Below, one piece after another: positions 1-13,590 of a stretch of DNA of 64,000 nucleotides. Below the pieces are notes generated by a model. That model was not told the origin of the DNA. It saw only the letters and a list, made by a program, of their open reading frames with translations, and made no database searches. This DNA is from Parietaria judaica. Lineage: Eukaryota; Streptophyta; Magnoliopsida; Rosales; Urticaceae. Positions within the stretch are counted from its first letter, which is position 1; the number at the start of each line of letters is the position of its first letter. Made by a program: the position numbers and the translations under genes. The stretch covers positions 26,254,001 through 26,318,000 of the forward strand of contig OX940869.1 of NCBI GenBank assembly GCA_954871525.1, in the 5' to 3' direction.

Positions 1-1438
1 CATCTTCAGGTAGGACCCTTGCAGCAACACCGTGTTCCCGATCTCAGTCATCTGTCCTAGACTGATGATGTTGCTTTTCAACTTCGGGATGAAATACACC
101 TGGGTCATCAGACGTTGGTCGCCATTCTTGCACTCGAACAGGATCGACCCTCTGCCTCTGATCTCTACGACTGATCCGTCGCCGAATTTCACGCTGCCCA
201 TGATCTTCTCATCGAGCTCTTCAAACTTAGCTCGGTCCCTAGTCATGTGGTTGCTAGCTCCGTTGTCTAGATACCATACGTTGGTACTGACCTTCTTCTC
301 TCCGTCTACGAGGAGGTTTGCAATAACCTTATCCTCGATGAGGAAAACCTTCTCGCTGGTCTCCTCCGGACAGGTCTGCTCGGCCTCTGGGCTGATCGTC
401 ACACTGATCACTTCTGCCCGGGCCTTGGCGTCACACTCGCAATTATGTTCGTCCAGGTGCGTTTCCTTCTCGGCAAACAACAATGCCGGCTGGTCGTCTG
501 GGAATCTTGCTAGATTCGCCTCTTCGCCCTGGTTCCTGCTCCGGCACTCAGATGCAAAGTGCCCAAGCTTCTGACAATTGTAGCACTTCACTGTGCTCTT
601 GTCTCTCCTGGTCGTGCCTTCCTGACGGGTAGATCCACTGCCGCGACCTCGCATGTCCCGACCTCGACCTCGTCCACGACTCTGTCCGCGTCCTCGGACT
701 TCTCCACCAAAGCTGTTCCGACCTGAGGGTCTTGTAGAAAACTCGGCTCCCCCGGTTTTCCGCTGTCTGGCCGGTCCACTCTTCATGCGTGAGCAGGAGG
801 TTCTTCTCCTCGTCTTTGTCACCGTAACCCCGAAGTCTCTCTTCGTGGGCCTTGATATGACCAACAACCTCCTCGACCGACATGGTCTTGAGATCGCCGA
901 ACTGCTCGATCGATGTCACGATCTGCATGTACCTGTGAGGCACTGCTCGGAGAAACTTCTTGACGATGGTGGTCTCCTCCACCTTGTCTCCCAGCGAGCG
1001 TATGCCGGTCACAATGGACGTGAGCCGCATAGCGAAATCATCAATTGATTCGCTCTCCCTCATCCTCATGACCTCGAACTCACTCTTCAAGGTCTGGACC
1101 TTTGCCTCCTTGACGCGATCTGCGCCCATGTGCATGGTCTGAAGAGTTTTCCATGCTTCCTTCGCGGAATCTTTCTCGGCAAGCATGAGAAGAACATCTT
1201 CCGGAACTGCTTGGTAGATAGCGGCTAGAGCCATTCTTTCCTTGCGCCCTTCGACACCGCCGTTCTCTACGGCCTCCCATACTCCCTGCGCCTGCAGATT
1301 CACCCTCATCTTCAACGCCCACACGGCGTAATTGCTCTTCGTGAGCATGGGGTAATGGAGTGTAACTGTGCCTTCTCTGGTGTCTGGTTTCGGCGCGACC
1401 AGAGCTCTTTCCATCGGTGACTCTGATGATGAAGACAT
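1..1438 (-). pseudogene. Copia gag-pol, 5' part (gag and protease), frameshifted, cut by window edge
   Basis: Amino-terminal half of a Ty1/Copia polyprotein on the minus strand. I start it at the ATG at 1438 (MSSSSESPMERAL); the frame is open further upstream but only over the primer binding site. About 215 residues of UBN2-type gag follow (ALKMRVNLQAQGVWEAVE, then LRAVPHRYMQIV). Between about 740 and 790 the reading frame changes. The correct downstream frame gives an RG-rich stretch, a CCHC zinc knuckle (CYNCQKLGHFASEC, about 544-590) and the protease motif WYLDNGASNHM near 240-275, then stays open to position 1. Integrase, reverse transcriptase, RNase H and the 3' LTR must lie outside the window. 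Gag packages the RNA and the DNGA aspartate is the protease active site. The frameshift suggests that this copy is not autonomous, unless it is a programmed shift, which I consider less likely. Confidence 0.9.
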
Positions 1439-1452
1439 GTTCTTCGATTGAA

Positions 1453-1464
1453 GCTCTGATACCA
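1453..1464 (-). other. Copia primer binding site (tRNA-Met type)
   Basis: The minus strand reads TGGTATCAGAGC, the usual plant Copia primer site complementary to initiator tRNA-Met. It lies two bases after the LTR end (CCAACA) and fixes the orientation and inner edge of the LTR. Confidence 0.93.
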
Positions 1465-1467
1465 CTT

Positions 1468-2011
1468 GTTGGATCCCAATTCACGGATCTGCAAAGAACA
1501 CGAATAACACCAAAGAAATCGAACAGAAAAAATAAAGGACACAAACTTTTGGGAGAAGAAATTCTCTGATTAATAATCGAAGGCTAAATACAAGGAGATA
1601 AACTCGAAATTCTAATGGACTCAACACAATTACAAAGTGTACAATGCTAGGTTTATATAGCCTCTCATAGGCGAAACCCTAGCTACCCAAATCGCACAAA
1701 ATCAGGAAACTACCCTAAATAATCCTATCAAATCTTTGACTTGATTTGCTTGCTCCTCAATCTACGCATCTTCCTTTCTGGGTAGAGTTTCCCTTTCCTG
1801 CCCGGACAGCTTCTCTGTCCCCGAGCTGGCCTGCTCGTATGCTCCGGGCTGAGCTTGCCTTCTATCCAGACACTCTGCTTGTGTTCTCCCGAGCTGGGCT
1901 GAACGGCTGTCCGTCTTCTGTTCTGGTCGGTACCCGGGCTGACTCCTCGCAAGTGTTTCTGCCCGTCCTGGGTTCTGGTCGTCACCCGGACTAAGTCAAG
2001 CTTAAGCTCAC
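1468..2011 (-). repeat. 5' LTR of the minus-strand Copia element
   Basis: The inner edge is certain: the plus strand begins TGTTGGATCC at 1468, next to the primer site. The outer edge is tentative; CTCACA ending at 2011 is the best CA end, but the 3' LTR that would prove it is outside the window. A TATA box (minus strand CTATATAAACC, 1650-1660) puts transcript start near 1620, so U3 is about 1650-2011. U3 carries a GC-rich block (about 1795-1990) of diverged CCCGG/CCGAGCTGG motifs, which may be an enhancer-like repeat. Confidence 0.75.
1650..1660 (-). promoter_or_regulatory. TATA box of the Copia LTR
   Basis: CTATATAAACC on the minus strand, about 190 bases before the LTR/primer-site junction, as expected for a U3/R boundary. 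Confidence 0.7.
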
Positions 2012-4170
2012 ATGTGCACCGTCATTTTCCTTAATATATATCTTATACACAGTTTACGGAATACGATTTTGGCTTAATAAGTCACATTCCAATTAGCCAC
2101 GAACAGTATCAGATAATGTTGTGCATTTGGGCCGAGCCCACCCGGCCCGCACAAGGACATGGCTTTTAAAGTCTTGTCTTTAATTGTTTCGGGCTTTGGC
2201 CATGCGGTCCCGCATGCACTTAAGCTTAGGCGGCTAACGCAATAATTTTTTTTCTTTTTTTGAAACTGTTGGATCTTAAGTGAAGGTTACTTTTTTTGTA
2301 CGATTAAAGTATAGAACTCTAAATTTCTGATTCATAACGTTTGAATGGGGTGACGTTATTGACCATAGTTACAATGCACTCTTGCATTACTAGATATATT
2401 CAGTGTAAGAGCACGTGGTACTATTGACCAAGTTTACAATATGTAAAGGGGGCACTCATTTGCGTCCTATGAGGTTTGAACCCGTGACTTCTTGGAGTAT
2501 GTAAAGTTTTATTTTAAGAATACGATAAATGCATCCCCGCGTTAACGGCCATAATTTTTAACTATAAAAAATCTCAATGTTTTCCATAAATACCAAAATC
2601 AAGATGAGTATGCATGGCTAACGAACGAGTTGCATGACTTCGCCGACACCATAGTAAAGATGTCATACGTACAGCAAACTACAGACCTAACCAATCACTG
2701 TTTGTCCCCACGAGAAGACAACCCTATGGCTATATATAGTTGAGATTTGAGAAGAATTGTGCAGTCTGATACTAGGCAGATTAATTCATTAATTCCGTAA
2801 AAATCAAACTATGCCATTCAGACAATAATCATGAAAATCACGGGACCAAATAATTTGTAATGAAAATTCTCGAAGTAGTATAAAAGCTGTGGGACTTGTC
2901 CGCGGACACCGCGTCCGAACCAAGTTCAAACATCACTTTCTCCGTAGATGCTAAGGGCACGTCAAAAAAAAAAAAAAAAAAAAAACGGGCTTTAACCTCC
3001 GAGAATGAGAACTGAGAACATCGCGGTTGGTCTTGTCTATCGAACTTTTCCTCGTTATTCTAATGACCCTGGCTTCGCCATTTCATGCATAGAGGAATTA
3101 TGAAAAATAATCACTAAATTGTGTAAATCAACAATATTCTTCAAATTATATGTTTGGATCTCCAAATGTTAGCTATAAGAGGGAAGATTTTACGATCCAA
3201 GCCGTTGGCGGCACCATTGGGATCGTTGCTGGCAAGATATTGAAGTCTCGCTCTTTTGTCGAACCCGGCTCCATTTTTTTTTTCCTTCATTTAATTAGCT
3301 CTCAACTACAAACTTAATTTTTTATTTATTTATTAAGCTGTTTCTTTTAACCTCAATGACTCCACATAGGGTTTATGGTCAATTGCTTCTTTTTTTCTTT
3401 TTTTTTTTTGTCATAGTCTTCGTTATTTGCTCCATAACGTTGAAGGACGACTCTCTTATGCTTGAAATTTATCGGCACATTACGATTTTTTTATTTTTTT
3501 TTAGAAACGCCTTTGTACGTTAATGATATAGCATAAGCTTAGAGATCTAATAAACTTCGATTGTTGACTCACGCACGAAATTGAATCGACACTCTTGCGA
3601 ATGCCTATCAATTTGCTATATTCTTGGTTTCAGACCAAATTCAAATTTCTCTCAAGAACTCAATTCGGAGGAATATTCTAAGTTCTCGATTTACTAAAAA
3701 CTACTACAAACCATTAAATCTCAAATTCTAGGTTTTCAATTACTAGCTTTTTTGTGGGGTTTTTTTTTTTTATTATTATTTTATTGATCCAAGACTTATT
3801 TATAGATTTTCTTGAAATTTATTATTTAAACTTATTTGTGTATCACGATTATACAATCGAATCGGACATGACTTTCTCTCCGCATGCACATATGCATATC
3901 AATCATGTCTAATATATGAGATATATATTTCTAGATTAACACTTTTTTCTAAAGCATAATTTTAAATAAATATTCTAAAGATGATCCAATGTTTGATTTG
4001 GCTCCTCGAGTACAATATTCAAAAGAGAATCTTGATGGAAGAATTGATGTTATAACATCAACTGCTTTAGCATTATAGAGCGTTTTTATTTGATCTTGAT
4101 TATACTTTCTCATGTTTTGGTTAAAATGATATTAATTGTCATTTTTATCTTAATTAAAATAGATATAAGC
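2012..4170. other. Intergenic AT-rich DNA, no gene seen
   Basis: No recognisable gene. A patch near 2125-2225 is GC-richer (GGGCCGAGCCCACCCGGCC) and may be a retroelement scrap. There is an A tract at 2964-2985 and several T runs. No open frame resembles a protein I know. Confidence 0.6.
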
Positions 4171-4945
4171 AAGGTTCAAATTTTCGTCAATTATCCTCGA
4201 TAATCGTCGATTATCGGTCTTGCCGGTAGTCATCGGCAAATATTCCATGTCAATAGTTGCCGTTTTGGTAGTTTTCTATGATTTTCCTCGAAAATCAGCA
4301 AGCTCCTTGCCAAACGATTATCCATAAAATAGTGTAAAAATAACAAACAAATAAAAAAATAGGTACTTTTCGAGAAATTTTACACTTTTTGACAAAAAGT
4401 TGACTTTGTGTGGAAATCTTAGCCTAAAGGACTAGATATGTATGTTGAGTAGCTTGGGATTGGACATGGAGATCGCTATTTATATACAAGAAATGTTATT
4501 AAGTTTTTTTTGTATCGTTCCATGTAGAACTTTCCAAATCGAAACAATTGTATATTTTTCATTCATTTCTATTTGCTCCACGTGGGACTTCTCCACAAAG
4601 CCAAATAGTTAATTATGTGTGTTATCAAATTATGTAGTATCTTTTGATCTTGTTTTTATTTTCTTATGTTTGAGCATGACATGATTTTATTTACATTTGT
4701 TTGAGTATGACATGTTCTATTTGAGTAATTACATATGTGAATGAGAGTGAGACTATATTATATTTACATATGTAAGCTTAGTAAATATATTCTTAAAAAT
4801 ATTTTAGCGATTTTTCATCGATAATCCTCGGTAAGTATCGGTAACGGTAACCTACAGGTTTAGTAGTTTTCCATCGATAATCTTCAAAAATCTGTTGATA
4901 ATCCTAAAAAAAGTCAACCGATTTATCGGCAAAAACAACATTTTG
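4171..4945 (+). mobile_element. Nonautonomous DNA element rich in CGATAATC motifs, copy 1
   Basis: It begins AAGGTTCAAA at 4171 and carries many diverged CGATAATC/GATTATCG and GCCGGTAG motifs in the first 150 and last 150 bases. It is homologous over most of its length to the inverted copy at 61699-62180; both share GAGAGTGAGACTATAT in the middle and the CATCGATAATCCTCG block near one end. No coding capacity. The distal edge is approximate because its terminal repeat has decayed. Motif-rich ends suggest a hAT-like element, but I found no target duplication. Confidence 0.6.
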
Positions 4946-7900
4946 TATTGGATAAGCTCGCCATATATTATCTCCATATTTACTCTTTAGTTGACATTTG
5001 TGTCAATCTTTTTTTTCTTCAATTAATTCTCCTTAATTTAGAATAGTAATTTATTTGTTTTGCTGTAATTTTTACTTGAGTGGCTTTTATTTCCTTTGCT
5101 GCACTTCGATTTGTCTTTAAAAGCCATGCACATGTAATCATTCATTCGGTGGAATAAAATATCAAGAGAATCAATACTTGTTCTCTGAAAAAATCTCTCC
5201 CCTTGCTCACGACTCTTCCTCACAGAGTACGTGTTTTTTTTTCTTATTTGTTTCTGCAACTACATTTTGATCCTTGAATATAAAGACAGACTCTTACACA
5301 TATCATATCACTTTTGAGATTGTGATTTTAAAACAAAATATAGGACAAACTAAGGTTTACAAAACCGCGAGTATTTGACAATTTTTCATATAAGTTTATC
5401 GCAACCAGAGGTTGTCAGTAAAAAAAAATCAATATATAGATAATTCGTTTTATGACTTTTTGTCGAAAACTTGATGCTGCCTATAATATTCATATATAAT
5501 AATAGTTGTCGAACGATAACTTGGTTGAGTGGAAGTGTGAGTATGCGGGAAGTACAAGGTCTTAAAAGTCAGTTACCGGTTAACTCGTAGAATCAGACCA
5601 ACTTCGCTCGAGAATATATCATGGTAGTAGTTGATTTATAATATTTGGAAGAGTGATTCTTTTTCAATTGGTCCAGCTCCAGATGAAACGAGCATTTATT
5701 TCTTTTTGTGTGTTTCTTTGTGCAAGAAAATATCATGATTATTCGGACCCAAGGGATTTAATGGAGATGGAGCTTCATAGGACCCTCTTTATGATTAGTA
5801 CGCATCAAGAATTTATAAAGATGTCCCAAGTCTTTTTCCAAATGTCCAATATCTATATTGGAGGGTGTGTCACGAGTTTCCATTATTGTTTTTTCTCTTG
5901 TTTTCTTCTAAACTCGTCTTCATTTGCTACATTTATTGTCTTTTACCACTTACCGGAGTTATGTATCGAAGAAGATAAGCAAAGGGGAGAAGCGAATCAC
6001 CCTCGGAAAGTTTGAATCGAATGAGAATGAGAGTCGATAAAAAAAAAAAAAAAAAAGGCAAAAATAGACAATGAAAAGACATCAAAATAGAAGTTAAACC
6101 ATAATAATATTAGAATATATGTATATAATCGAAAATTAGAATGGAAATCGAGAATTTACACTTTTTCTTTGTCCTGACTTCAAGACTAGAAAATTGGACA
6201 TTCTGATTCTAAGTAAACTTCTCGGTTTCCCCAATTCTCGATTTGAAAATTAAAATTTTCTAATTTTATTAAGCTAGAATAGAACCGGGATCAGAGACAA
6301 GAACCGGAAACCGAGTACAAAATTTTGAGCATTGTTGAGGACATTCTACATACATCAAAAATTAATATGGGAAAGAGTTATCCAATGAAATTGTCGACCA
6401 TTATTATCCAAACAACGACACATGATCGAACTTATTCTCTCTCTCTCTAATCCTTAAGCATATACATGGTATGTTGGTGATGTCATTTATTCGTCGCCGA
6501 ATAGATATGAGAGCTCACAAAACGCTGCTATCAATGTAGAGCAGAATTATCCATGCATAGTTTCTCGGTTCCCCGTCTCGGTTTTACCCCTAATTTTCAT
6601 TTTCTGTTTATTAAAATTGTTACACTTCCTAGTTCGCGATCTGAGTATATTCTTCCCCGTTTGAAATCTCTCATATCAAATACTTCATTCAAAGTCATAT
6701 ATGTGCACTCGGTCAACATTGACTAGAACATATAAAAATAAAAATAAAATCAATTGAAAATGCAAGTTTCACTAATTTGGATATTTAATTAACTCAATTA
6801 AAAGGTTTTGAAGATTCCGTGCTATTTTGAATAGGTTTGACTACTTTTGTCGCAAGTACATCGATTATGATAAGAATTATTATCGTTAGAATTTTTTCTT
6901 AAAAATGAATAAATTATCAATTAAGCAGATAGATAGCCACGATGGGGTAGTGAAAAGTTCTTAGTCTAAATAAAAAAAAAAAAATCAAAACATAGACTTG
7001 GAATAATTTCATTAATTAATTTCACCAAAGTTATAAATATACTCTTTTATTTATGTTCAAAGAAGCAACTTGAAGACTAATAAGCCATTAGTAATTAAAC
7101 TATATATACTGCACACTTAAAGTGCTAATAAAAGCCTTTAAAACCAATTGATAAACTTCGATTTGGCCCATTTATGTATCCAAATATCGTGTATATTAGG
7201 TTCACAATCAGCCCAATATTACTCTCAGTCTCTCACGCCCTAATACCAAACAAATTCAGTGATCAAATTAACTGAAGAAGGGCTTGAAAATTGTAATATC
7301 AAAATAGATTACAGTTTCACAATCTAAATTCACTATTGAAATTTTATGGGATCATAAATTAATTTTTGACAAACCTCACCCAAAGTATTACACATTGTAT
7401 GTTCTTTTTTTTTTCGTTAGCGGTGGCACTATTGACTACAATTATATTTTTTTTTTCTTTTTGCATTTAAATATACATGAGATACAGTCATCATACATCT
7501 CTATCTTTATAGATGACTTTTGCATTTCAGCGGATTCGAACTCAAGTTTTCACTAGCGATAGATATATGAAACTATCATTAGACAAAGATAGGAATCATC
7601 CGTTCTAAAATTTTATATGAAAGTACTCGTGACACTTAATGGATGGTTGGAGACGAAATTCTAACAACGTAGTAACTTGCGTATATTCACCATCAAAAAA
7701 TCGATGTAGGTGTATTAAATACACTACCTGAAAAGTTGAAAAAACTTGGAAATACATATACACTTTTCAAATATATATATAAATAGATTTACTGACAAGA
7801 ATATAGAAAGTTTGGCCAACTTAAGCGGCACGTATAAAAAAAAATTGAGCAAGAAAAGTATACTTTGTTCAATTTTTTCATCTTAATTTTGTTAGCTTTG

Positions 7901-8560
7901 TATGCTTTTTCTTCTCTTCTTGTTGAAATATATATATGTATATATATATACATATATATATGCCACTTCATTCAACAAAAACCCAAATAAATTGTGTGCA
8001 ATTAGAGCATAGGAGGTTATATATTTAAGGGCTTTCTAGAAACAGGTGAAAACAGCTTCCCAAAACTATGGATCAAAACGGAATAAACAAAACACAAAAG
8101 CATATATTCAACCAGGCTTATATGAAGCCCATGAAACAAACACTCGTCAAAATTCATATAATATATACATATATAAATAAATAATAAATAATTAATGTAG
8201 CAATCAAAAGTGGCAAAGACATAATTGGAGTTGTTGACAGTGAAAGCTAAAGGTATGTTTGCTACATCGGATCAAATATGATTATGAAACACAAAAGCAA
8301 TGCCGTGTCTACCACTTTAGTTATTGTTTTTAGTAATTTGCAATTATGGTCCTTCTATTCATCATAATGGGTCAACCTGTCCTTTAACTTTTCTTTTTGC
8401 CCCATGTTGCAGTCGAAAATAAAAAATCTTGGCGAACTACTCCAAATTAATAATGAGGGCCCTAGACCTAGTTCACATCTATTTTCCCACCTCTAGGGCA
8501 ACTAGATTGGAACATAAAGTGCGAATTACAAAAATCCAATATGTTAAGACTACGTATTTT
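4946..8560. other. Intergenic AT-rich DNA
   Basis: No supported gene. The longest open frame (5653-6015 +, 120 codons) resembles nothing I know and lacks a convincing plant coding bias. Poly-A tracts lie near 6040 and 6971 and a TA-rich hairpin near 7928-7962. Confidence 0.55.
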
Positions 8561-9190
8561 TGCGTTGCACATGTAATATGACGTTATGAACATGAACGAT
8601 AGGAATAAAGCGAGTGCGGAAAAGTAAAGGAACACCAATATTTTTTGGTAACGTAGTTCGGACTTCCTATCACTACTTCTGCGGGGTACTCACCCAGATT
8701 AATCAACTAAGAGTTACAAGAGATGATTACAAACGGTAAATCATATGGACCCAAAGCATATAAAGGAAACTCCCCCTTATTGTCACGCCAACAGCTTTGA
8801 CATCCAGCACGTGAACTCTTAATGAAATGCAAGATCAACTTGCTCACAATCAGCAACGAACGTCCCGTCCTTCTCCACTTCACTTGTGAATTGCTGATTG
8901 ACTTCTCCTGAAGGTTTTAGAGATTGTCTCTGTAAGTGCTAACGAAATAAGACCTCATTAGCGGGGACTAATAGGAGTTGGCCTTGAAAAACTTTCCGTC
9001 TAGAGGACGCACATCAGCTTCATGATTCTCTCCACTGATTAGAATCATCACGCAATAATCTTCATTAACTTCAGCGTGATATCCATCATAAACTGCAGGG
9101 AGAGGTCGACTCAATCACTCCTTGATTGAGGATGCGACTTAGATACTTTCCTGAAATACTTCACAGCTGTCATGACATCAAGTATGTCAA
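8560..9190. mobile_element. Possible LTR-retroelement relic
   Basis: This stretch has a base composition unlike its flanks and phrases common in plant LTR or leader sequences (GGTAACGTAGTTCGGAC near 8647, then TACTCACCCAGATTAATC and a run into ACAAGAGATGATTACAAACGG). No TG..CA ends with a duplication could be fixed. It could equally be another decayed repeat. Confidence 0.3.
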
Positions 9191-9737
9191 GACTTTTAAT
9201 AAATAGACAAATCGAAATCGTGAATAATAAATAAGCAATAATCGAAATTCATGTTTAAACAAAATAGACCCACATCTAATCTTGTAAATATGATACAAAA
9301 TGTAGTTTTCAATTATGTTTTAAAAAATCCATTAAAAATTGAAATCATGATTTTTTAGTTTCGAATATTTCGAATTTTTAAAATCGCTTGTCGGATAAAA
9401 AAATCAAATTTGGGTTAAAAAAATGGAATCCGAATTTTTGAAAAAATCCGAAACTAGAAAGTTCTGGTTCCACATTTAACCAGATCTAGAACTTCTGAAT
9501 TCGAAAAAATCGGGAACTAGAACTTTCAGGTTCCATTTTTTTTCGGATTTATAGATGAATTATGGTACAATATTTACAACATTACCCACATCATTGTTCA
9601 TTACGTCGGTCTCATTCATCTCTCTTTCTTAATATTGGGTTTTTTTTTTTTTACGAATTAGCCTCTACAGTAGATTTTATTAAAACAGAAAAGGATTGTG
9701 TAATTTTTCATCAATATTGTCATTTTATCATAAATAT

Positions 9738-9782
<45 letters not shown>

Positions 9783-12205
9783 CTTTGATATTCTATATAA
9801 ACAACTTGATATATGATGAAAATTCTATCAAAGATGTATCCCTACATATCACCGACTCGACATTTCTATCTTAGTCCTTAACATTATATATTTAATAAAT
9901 AATGTGTTCTTAGACGTAGTTCATTGTCATTTGCGAAGTTCTAGCACGTCTAGATAGAATTTGAATGTGCGAATAACCAAAATTATGACAATTCCGAGGC
10001 AAATTTCCGAACTCTAAACAAAATTTCTTAGGCCATTGACGTAAATTATAAGGGGGAGGCTGATAATTTTATCATAACATGTAAATTTGTAGTGCAAACT
10101 ATTGATGTTCAATAAATTGTGAATCAAAAAATATTAAGAGCAATTTGTCAAAAAGTACTTAGTTCAAGGGTACTCACACAAAATGCTATAATTTCATTTA
10201 GGATTAATTGTGGTAATGGGTACCTTAACTTTTCCAAAACAGAGTGGCGTATTCTTAAACTTCCAGTTGCGCATATCAAATCTACTTACTTAGTGAAATT
10301 TGTGTTCAATTGATAATGTCTCATGTGTCTCTATTAATATTCAACTTTTTACAAGTGCACATTTCAGATCAACGCTTAGTTTTTTTTCGCGTTATAACAC
10401 TTTCTTATGTTAAATACTTCAATTAGAAGCGCACACACTTGTAAATGTTTTAGCATTAGTGACACAAATTTCCCGGCTTTAGGTATTTAATCAATGTAAT
10501 TAAGAGCTTACAAATATGTCGTGTTATTTTAATAATCGAGTATTTTTATCGAGATTATTCCTTTAATTTATATTACACACGTCACGCACCTATCGTTTTC
10601 AAGTTCAAACTCTCTACATTTCAAACACTTCCTAATACTAAAATTTCAACTTACAAAGAAGAAAACTTTGGCATAACCACGAAACGTGTTCTTGAGCGTT
10701 GATAGCGACCCCACCATATGCTATAAAGTATTTGTTTTTATTTGTTGGGTTTTCAATTATCAACCGACCCTAGAAAATATATAATAAATAAATAAATAAA
10801 TAAAACTATGATTTAGATTTGCAATAATGAATTGAAGTGATGGTCTATTACATCATCATCGTTGATCAAACAAAGAGGTGGAGCATTTTCTCTGACTTGG
10901 CCATTTCTAAACCTTTGACTCTTATTCCCTAAGAAAACTAAACTCTGATTGGCTACACATACAATCAGATGCTCGGTTGCTTCTTCAGGGACATCTATGC
11001 AATAAAATATTGATTCAGATGATATTGGTGCTCAATTTAAGTTTAGCGGTCAATTCTGCACTCCACAATAAATGTGTAATTTACAATTTTTAGAAAAAAT
11101 CTATAAAGTTCATGTGTCTTTTTGTGAGAAGTATTGTGTCGGAAAGAAGAATCGTAGAAAGAAAATGGGAAATTTATTGTACGATTAATAGGAGCAAATG
11201 GCGAGCTTAATTTCGCAAGCATAAAACTCATTAAGTAGAAAAAGGACTTAATATGCAATAATTGAAGAATTCTTCAATAGAATATATATATTTTTTTTTT
11301 GTCTAATGATAAACCCACGACACGATTTCTCTATAAGATATGAGTTTGATTCCAGTGAGACACAAAAATTGTATATGTACGTAATTCCCATTTACTCCGT
11401 TAGCGTGAAGTATTCTAGACACGTGTATGCCGGAGATTATTGCTTCGTAATATAAATTAGCATTGAGTGGTTGTATATGAAGCAACTACTAGTAAGCATA
11501 TAATAATTAAATGTATCCACAACTAATTTCCATAATTAACTTCATTTTCAAACCTTATTATATTTATGTACATTCAATTATATGTTTACAAGTAGATAGT
11601 TAATTCCTAAAAACACTAGTTCATGATTATGTGAATCTCTCTCATTGAAACAATATAAATAACTGACACTAGATTGAATACGCGTTTCTTAAGCCATATA
11701 TATTTGCGTATATCACGCCAATTTATTTACTAATAAATCAAATTAAGAAACGGAAACTAGTGTCAAGTTTAACAAGGTTCCGACCATTACGTTTGTCGTC
11801 ATTGCTAAAGATTATTCGATTTAAGGATTAGTAAACAACTAATTAATCATTGTCTTAATTGAACTATATCTGATCATTTCATTATAGGATATCGTAAATG
11901 GGAAATTGGTTTTGTATTCCCCTCTCTTGCTCAAGACAAAAAAAATTAATGGATTTGCATATTTTTAAAACATGTAGTTGGTCAAATCAACAAATTATAT
12001 TCCATATAGATCTGCTCTAATTTCATATTCATTGTTTCTAATTTCTATTACGGAACCATCATAAATTAATATTTGTTAGATCATCAAATTTTATTATATT
12101 ATCAAATATATTAATTTATCGAATAATAATTTAGTAACGTTAGTTAAAGTCATAATTATAAAAAAAATATTATTTGACCGACGTTAATTAAATTAATAAG
12201 GTTAT

Positions 12206-12236
<31 letters not shown>

Positions 12237-12260
12237 GTGTGTAATTTGTGTATTCCAATC
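9191..12260. other. Intergenic AT-rich DNA with microsatellites
   Basis: No gene is supported. Phrases such as AAATCCGAAACTAGAA and GGGAACTAGAACTTTC recur at 9360-9540, probably a decayed DNA-element end. TA microsatellites lie at 9743-9779 and about 12204-12232. Confidence 0.55.
9743..9779. repeat. (TA)n microsatellite
   Basis: Uninterrupted TA dinucleotide run of about 37 bases. Confidence 0.95.
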
Positions 12261-13126
12261 CGAGGAATTAGGGGTGCAAGCGGACCAGGTACCCGGATTT
12301 TTTGCCATACCCGCTACCCGGATCCGGAATCCGGGTTTTTTGAAATTGAAACCCGGATCCGGATATTTTTACATAAAAACCCGAAAATCCGGATCCGGGT
12401 TAAAACCCGGTTTTAAAAATTAAAAACCGGTTTTTAAACCCGGATCCGGATTTTTTTATTTATTTTCGGTTTTAAAATCCGGTTCCGGGTTATAATACGG
12501 ATTTGAACCTAAATTTTATATTTTAAAAAAACCGGATTTTTTTATTTATTTTCGGTTTTAAAATCCGGTTCCGGGTTATAATACGGATTTGAACCTAAAT
12601 TTTATATTTAAAAAAAAAAACTTGAAGTAATTATAGCCAAAATTAAAAAATCAAACTATATAATAAACATAACACATATACTTACAAAAATTGATAAGTA
12701 ATTAACATAATAAATACATGTAATGTTTTATACTATTAGTATTGTGAGAGAAAAAAATTATATCAATTTGGACTAGAATAAACAAATGATTAACCTACGA
12801 CATTAGTTTGGAATTGGATGAAAAACAAATAAATGAATATTTCTCTTGATAGAAATTCAATATGTATTTTTTTTGTATGAAAATTCTAAATATTTTTATG
12901 TATATATTTAATAACCGGGTTTTAGTAAGCTACTATGCGGGTTCCGGGTTTTTTATTCTCTAAATCCGGTACCCGGAACCGGTTTAATCCGGATGCGGTT
13001 TTTTTAATAAACCGGTTCCGGTTTAACCCGGATTAATACGGTTTCGGTTTATTTAAAATACGGTTCCGGTCCACATGCGGTTTAAAACCCACATTTCCGG
13101 GTTTTATTTGCACCCCTACGAGGAAT
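12261..13126. mobile_element. hAT MITE A (TAGGGGTG family), 850 bp, perfect 8-bp target duplication
   Basis: The element spans 12269-13118, with terminal repeats TAGGGGTGCAA and TTGCACCCCTA, flanked by CGAGGAAT at 12261-12268 and 13119-13126. An exact 8-bp duplication is the hAT signature. The first ~350 and last ~220 bases are full of CCGGATCCGG, CCCGGTTTT and CCGGTTCC motifs, the sort of subterminal repeats hAT transposases bind. An 86-bp tandem duplication lies at 12446-12612. There is no transposase; it must have been moved in trans. Confidence 0.93.
12446..12612. repeat. 86-bp direct tandem duplication inside hAT MITE A
   Basis: CCGGATTTTTTTATTTATT begins at 12446 and again at 12532; the units are nearly identical and differ mainly in the A-tract length at their ends. 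Confidence 0.9.
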
Positions 13127-13590
13127 AAACGCTTGCTACCCCATTATATGCTAATACGAAAATTGATTGAAAAATGTTTATGACTATTGACCACCCATGA
13201 AAGAAGAATGTGACATATATATATATCATCAAATCCCTCAAGCCGAGAGAGGAAGAAAGATTAAGTTGTGCAATCTTCCAACGTCATGAAAAGGTGATTA
13301 CTATTACATACTTCTTTTTAGTGGCTCATTGGAAAAGGACTTCAAAGTTAAATGAATTTACTTGGAACAATCTTAGGATGAGTGATCTTGTGAGAAGTTT
13401 CTCATAAAGTGTGCAAGTGAAGACAAAACATACTGGAAAGACTCGTGTTGGCTTGTGCGTACAGTCGTCAATTCGATCGAGCAACTTGAGCGTTACATTT
13501 TAGTTCAATTAAAAAAAATTGATTGCTCATAAAATATCGATTCATTTTCAAATGCATCTCACCAATGAAATGCCCAGAATGTAACAAACA
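13127..13590. other. Intergenic, no gene seen
   Basis: AT-rich DNA between hAT MITE A and the Pack-type element. A 65-codon open frame at 13210-13407 is not recognisable. Confidence 0.5.

Noticed and set aside
32..574. 180-codon plus-strand open frame
   Set aside because: It is antisense to Copia gag/protease, whose minus-strand frame has clear domains.
1080..1544. Further open frames antisense or out of frame in the Copia gag
   Set aside because: Shadows of the gag coding sequence; no domain.
2464..2495. AGGTTTGAACCCGTGAC as a tRNA T-arm
   Set aside because: Isolated B-box-like phrase common in plant repeats; no acceptor or anticodon stem.
5653..6015. 120-codon plus-strand open frame as a possible gene
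   Set aside because: No recognisable domain, no splice or promoter context, composition like the AT-rich flank.
8560..9190. A second solo LTR
   Set aside because: No TG..CA ends with a 5-bp duplication found, so it is listed only as a low-confidence relic.
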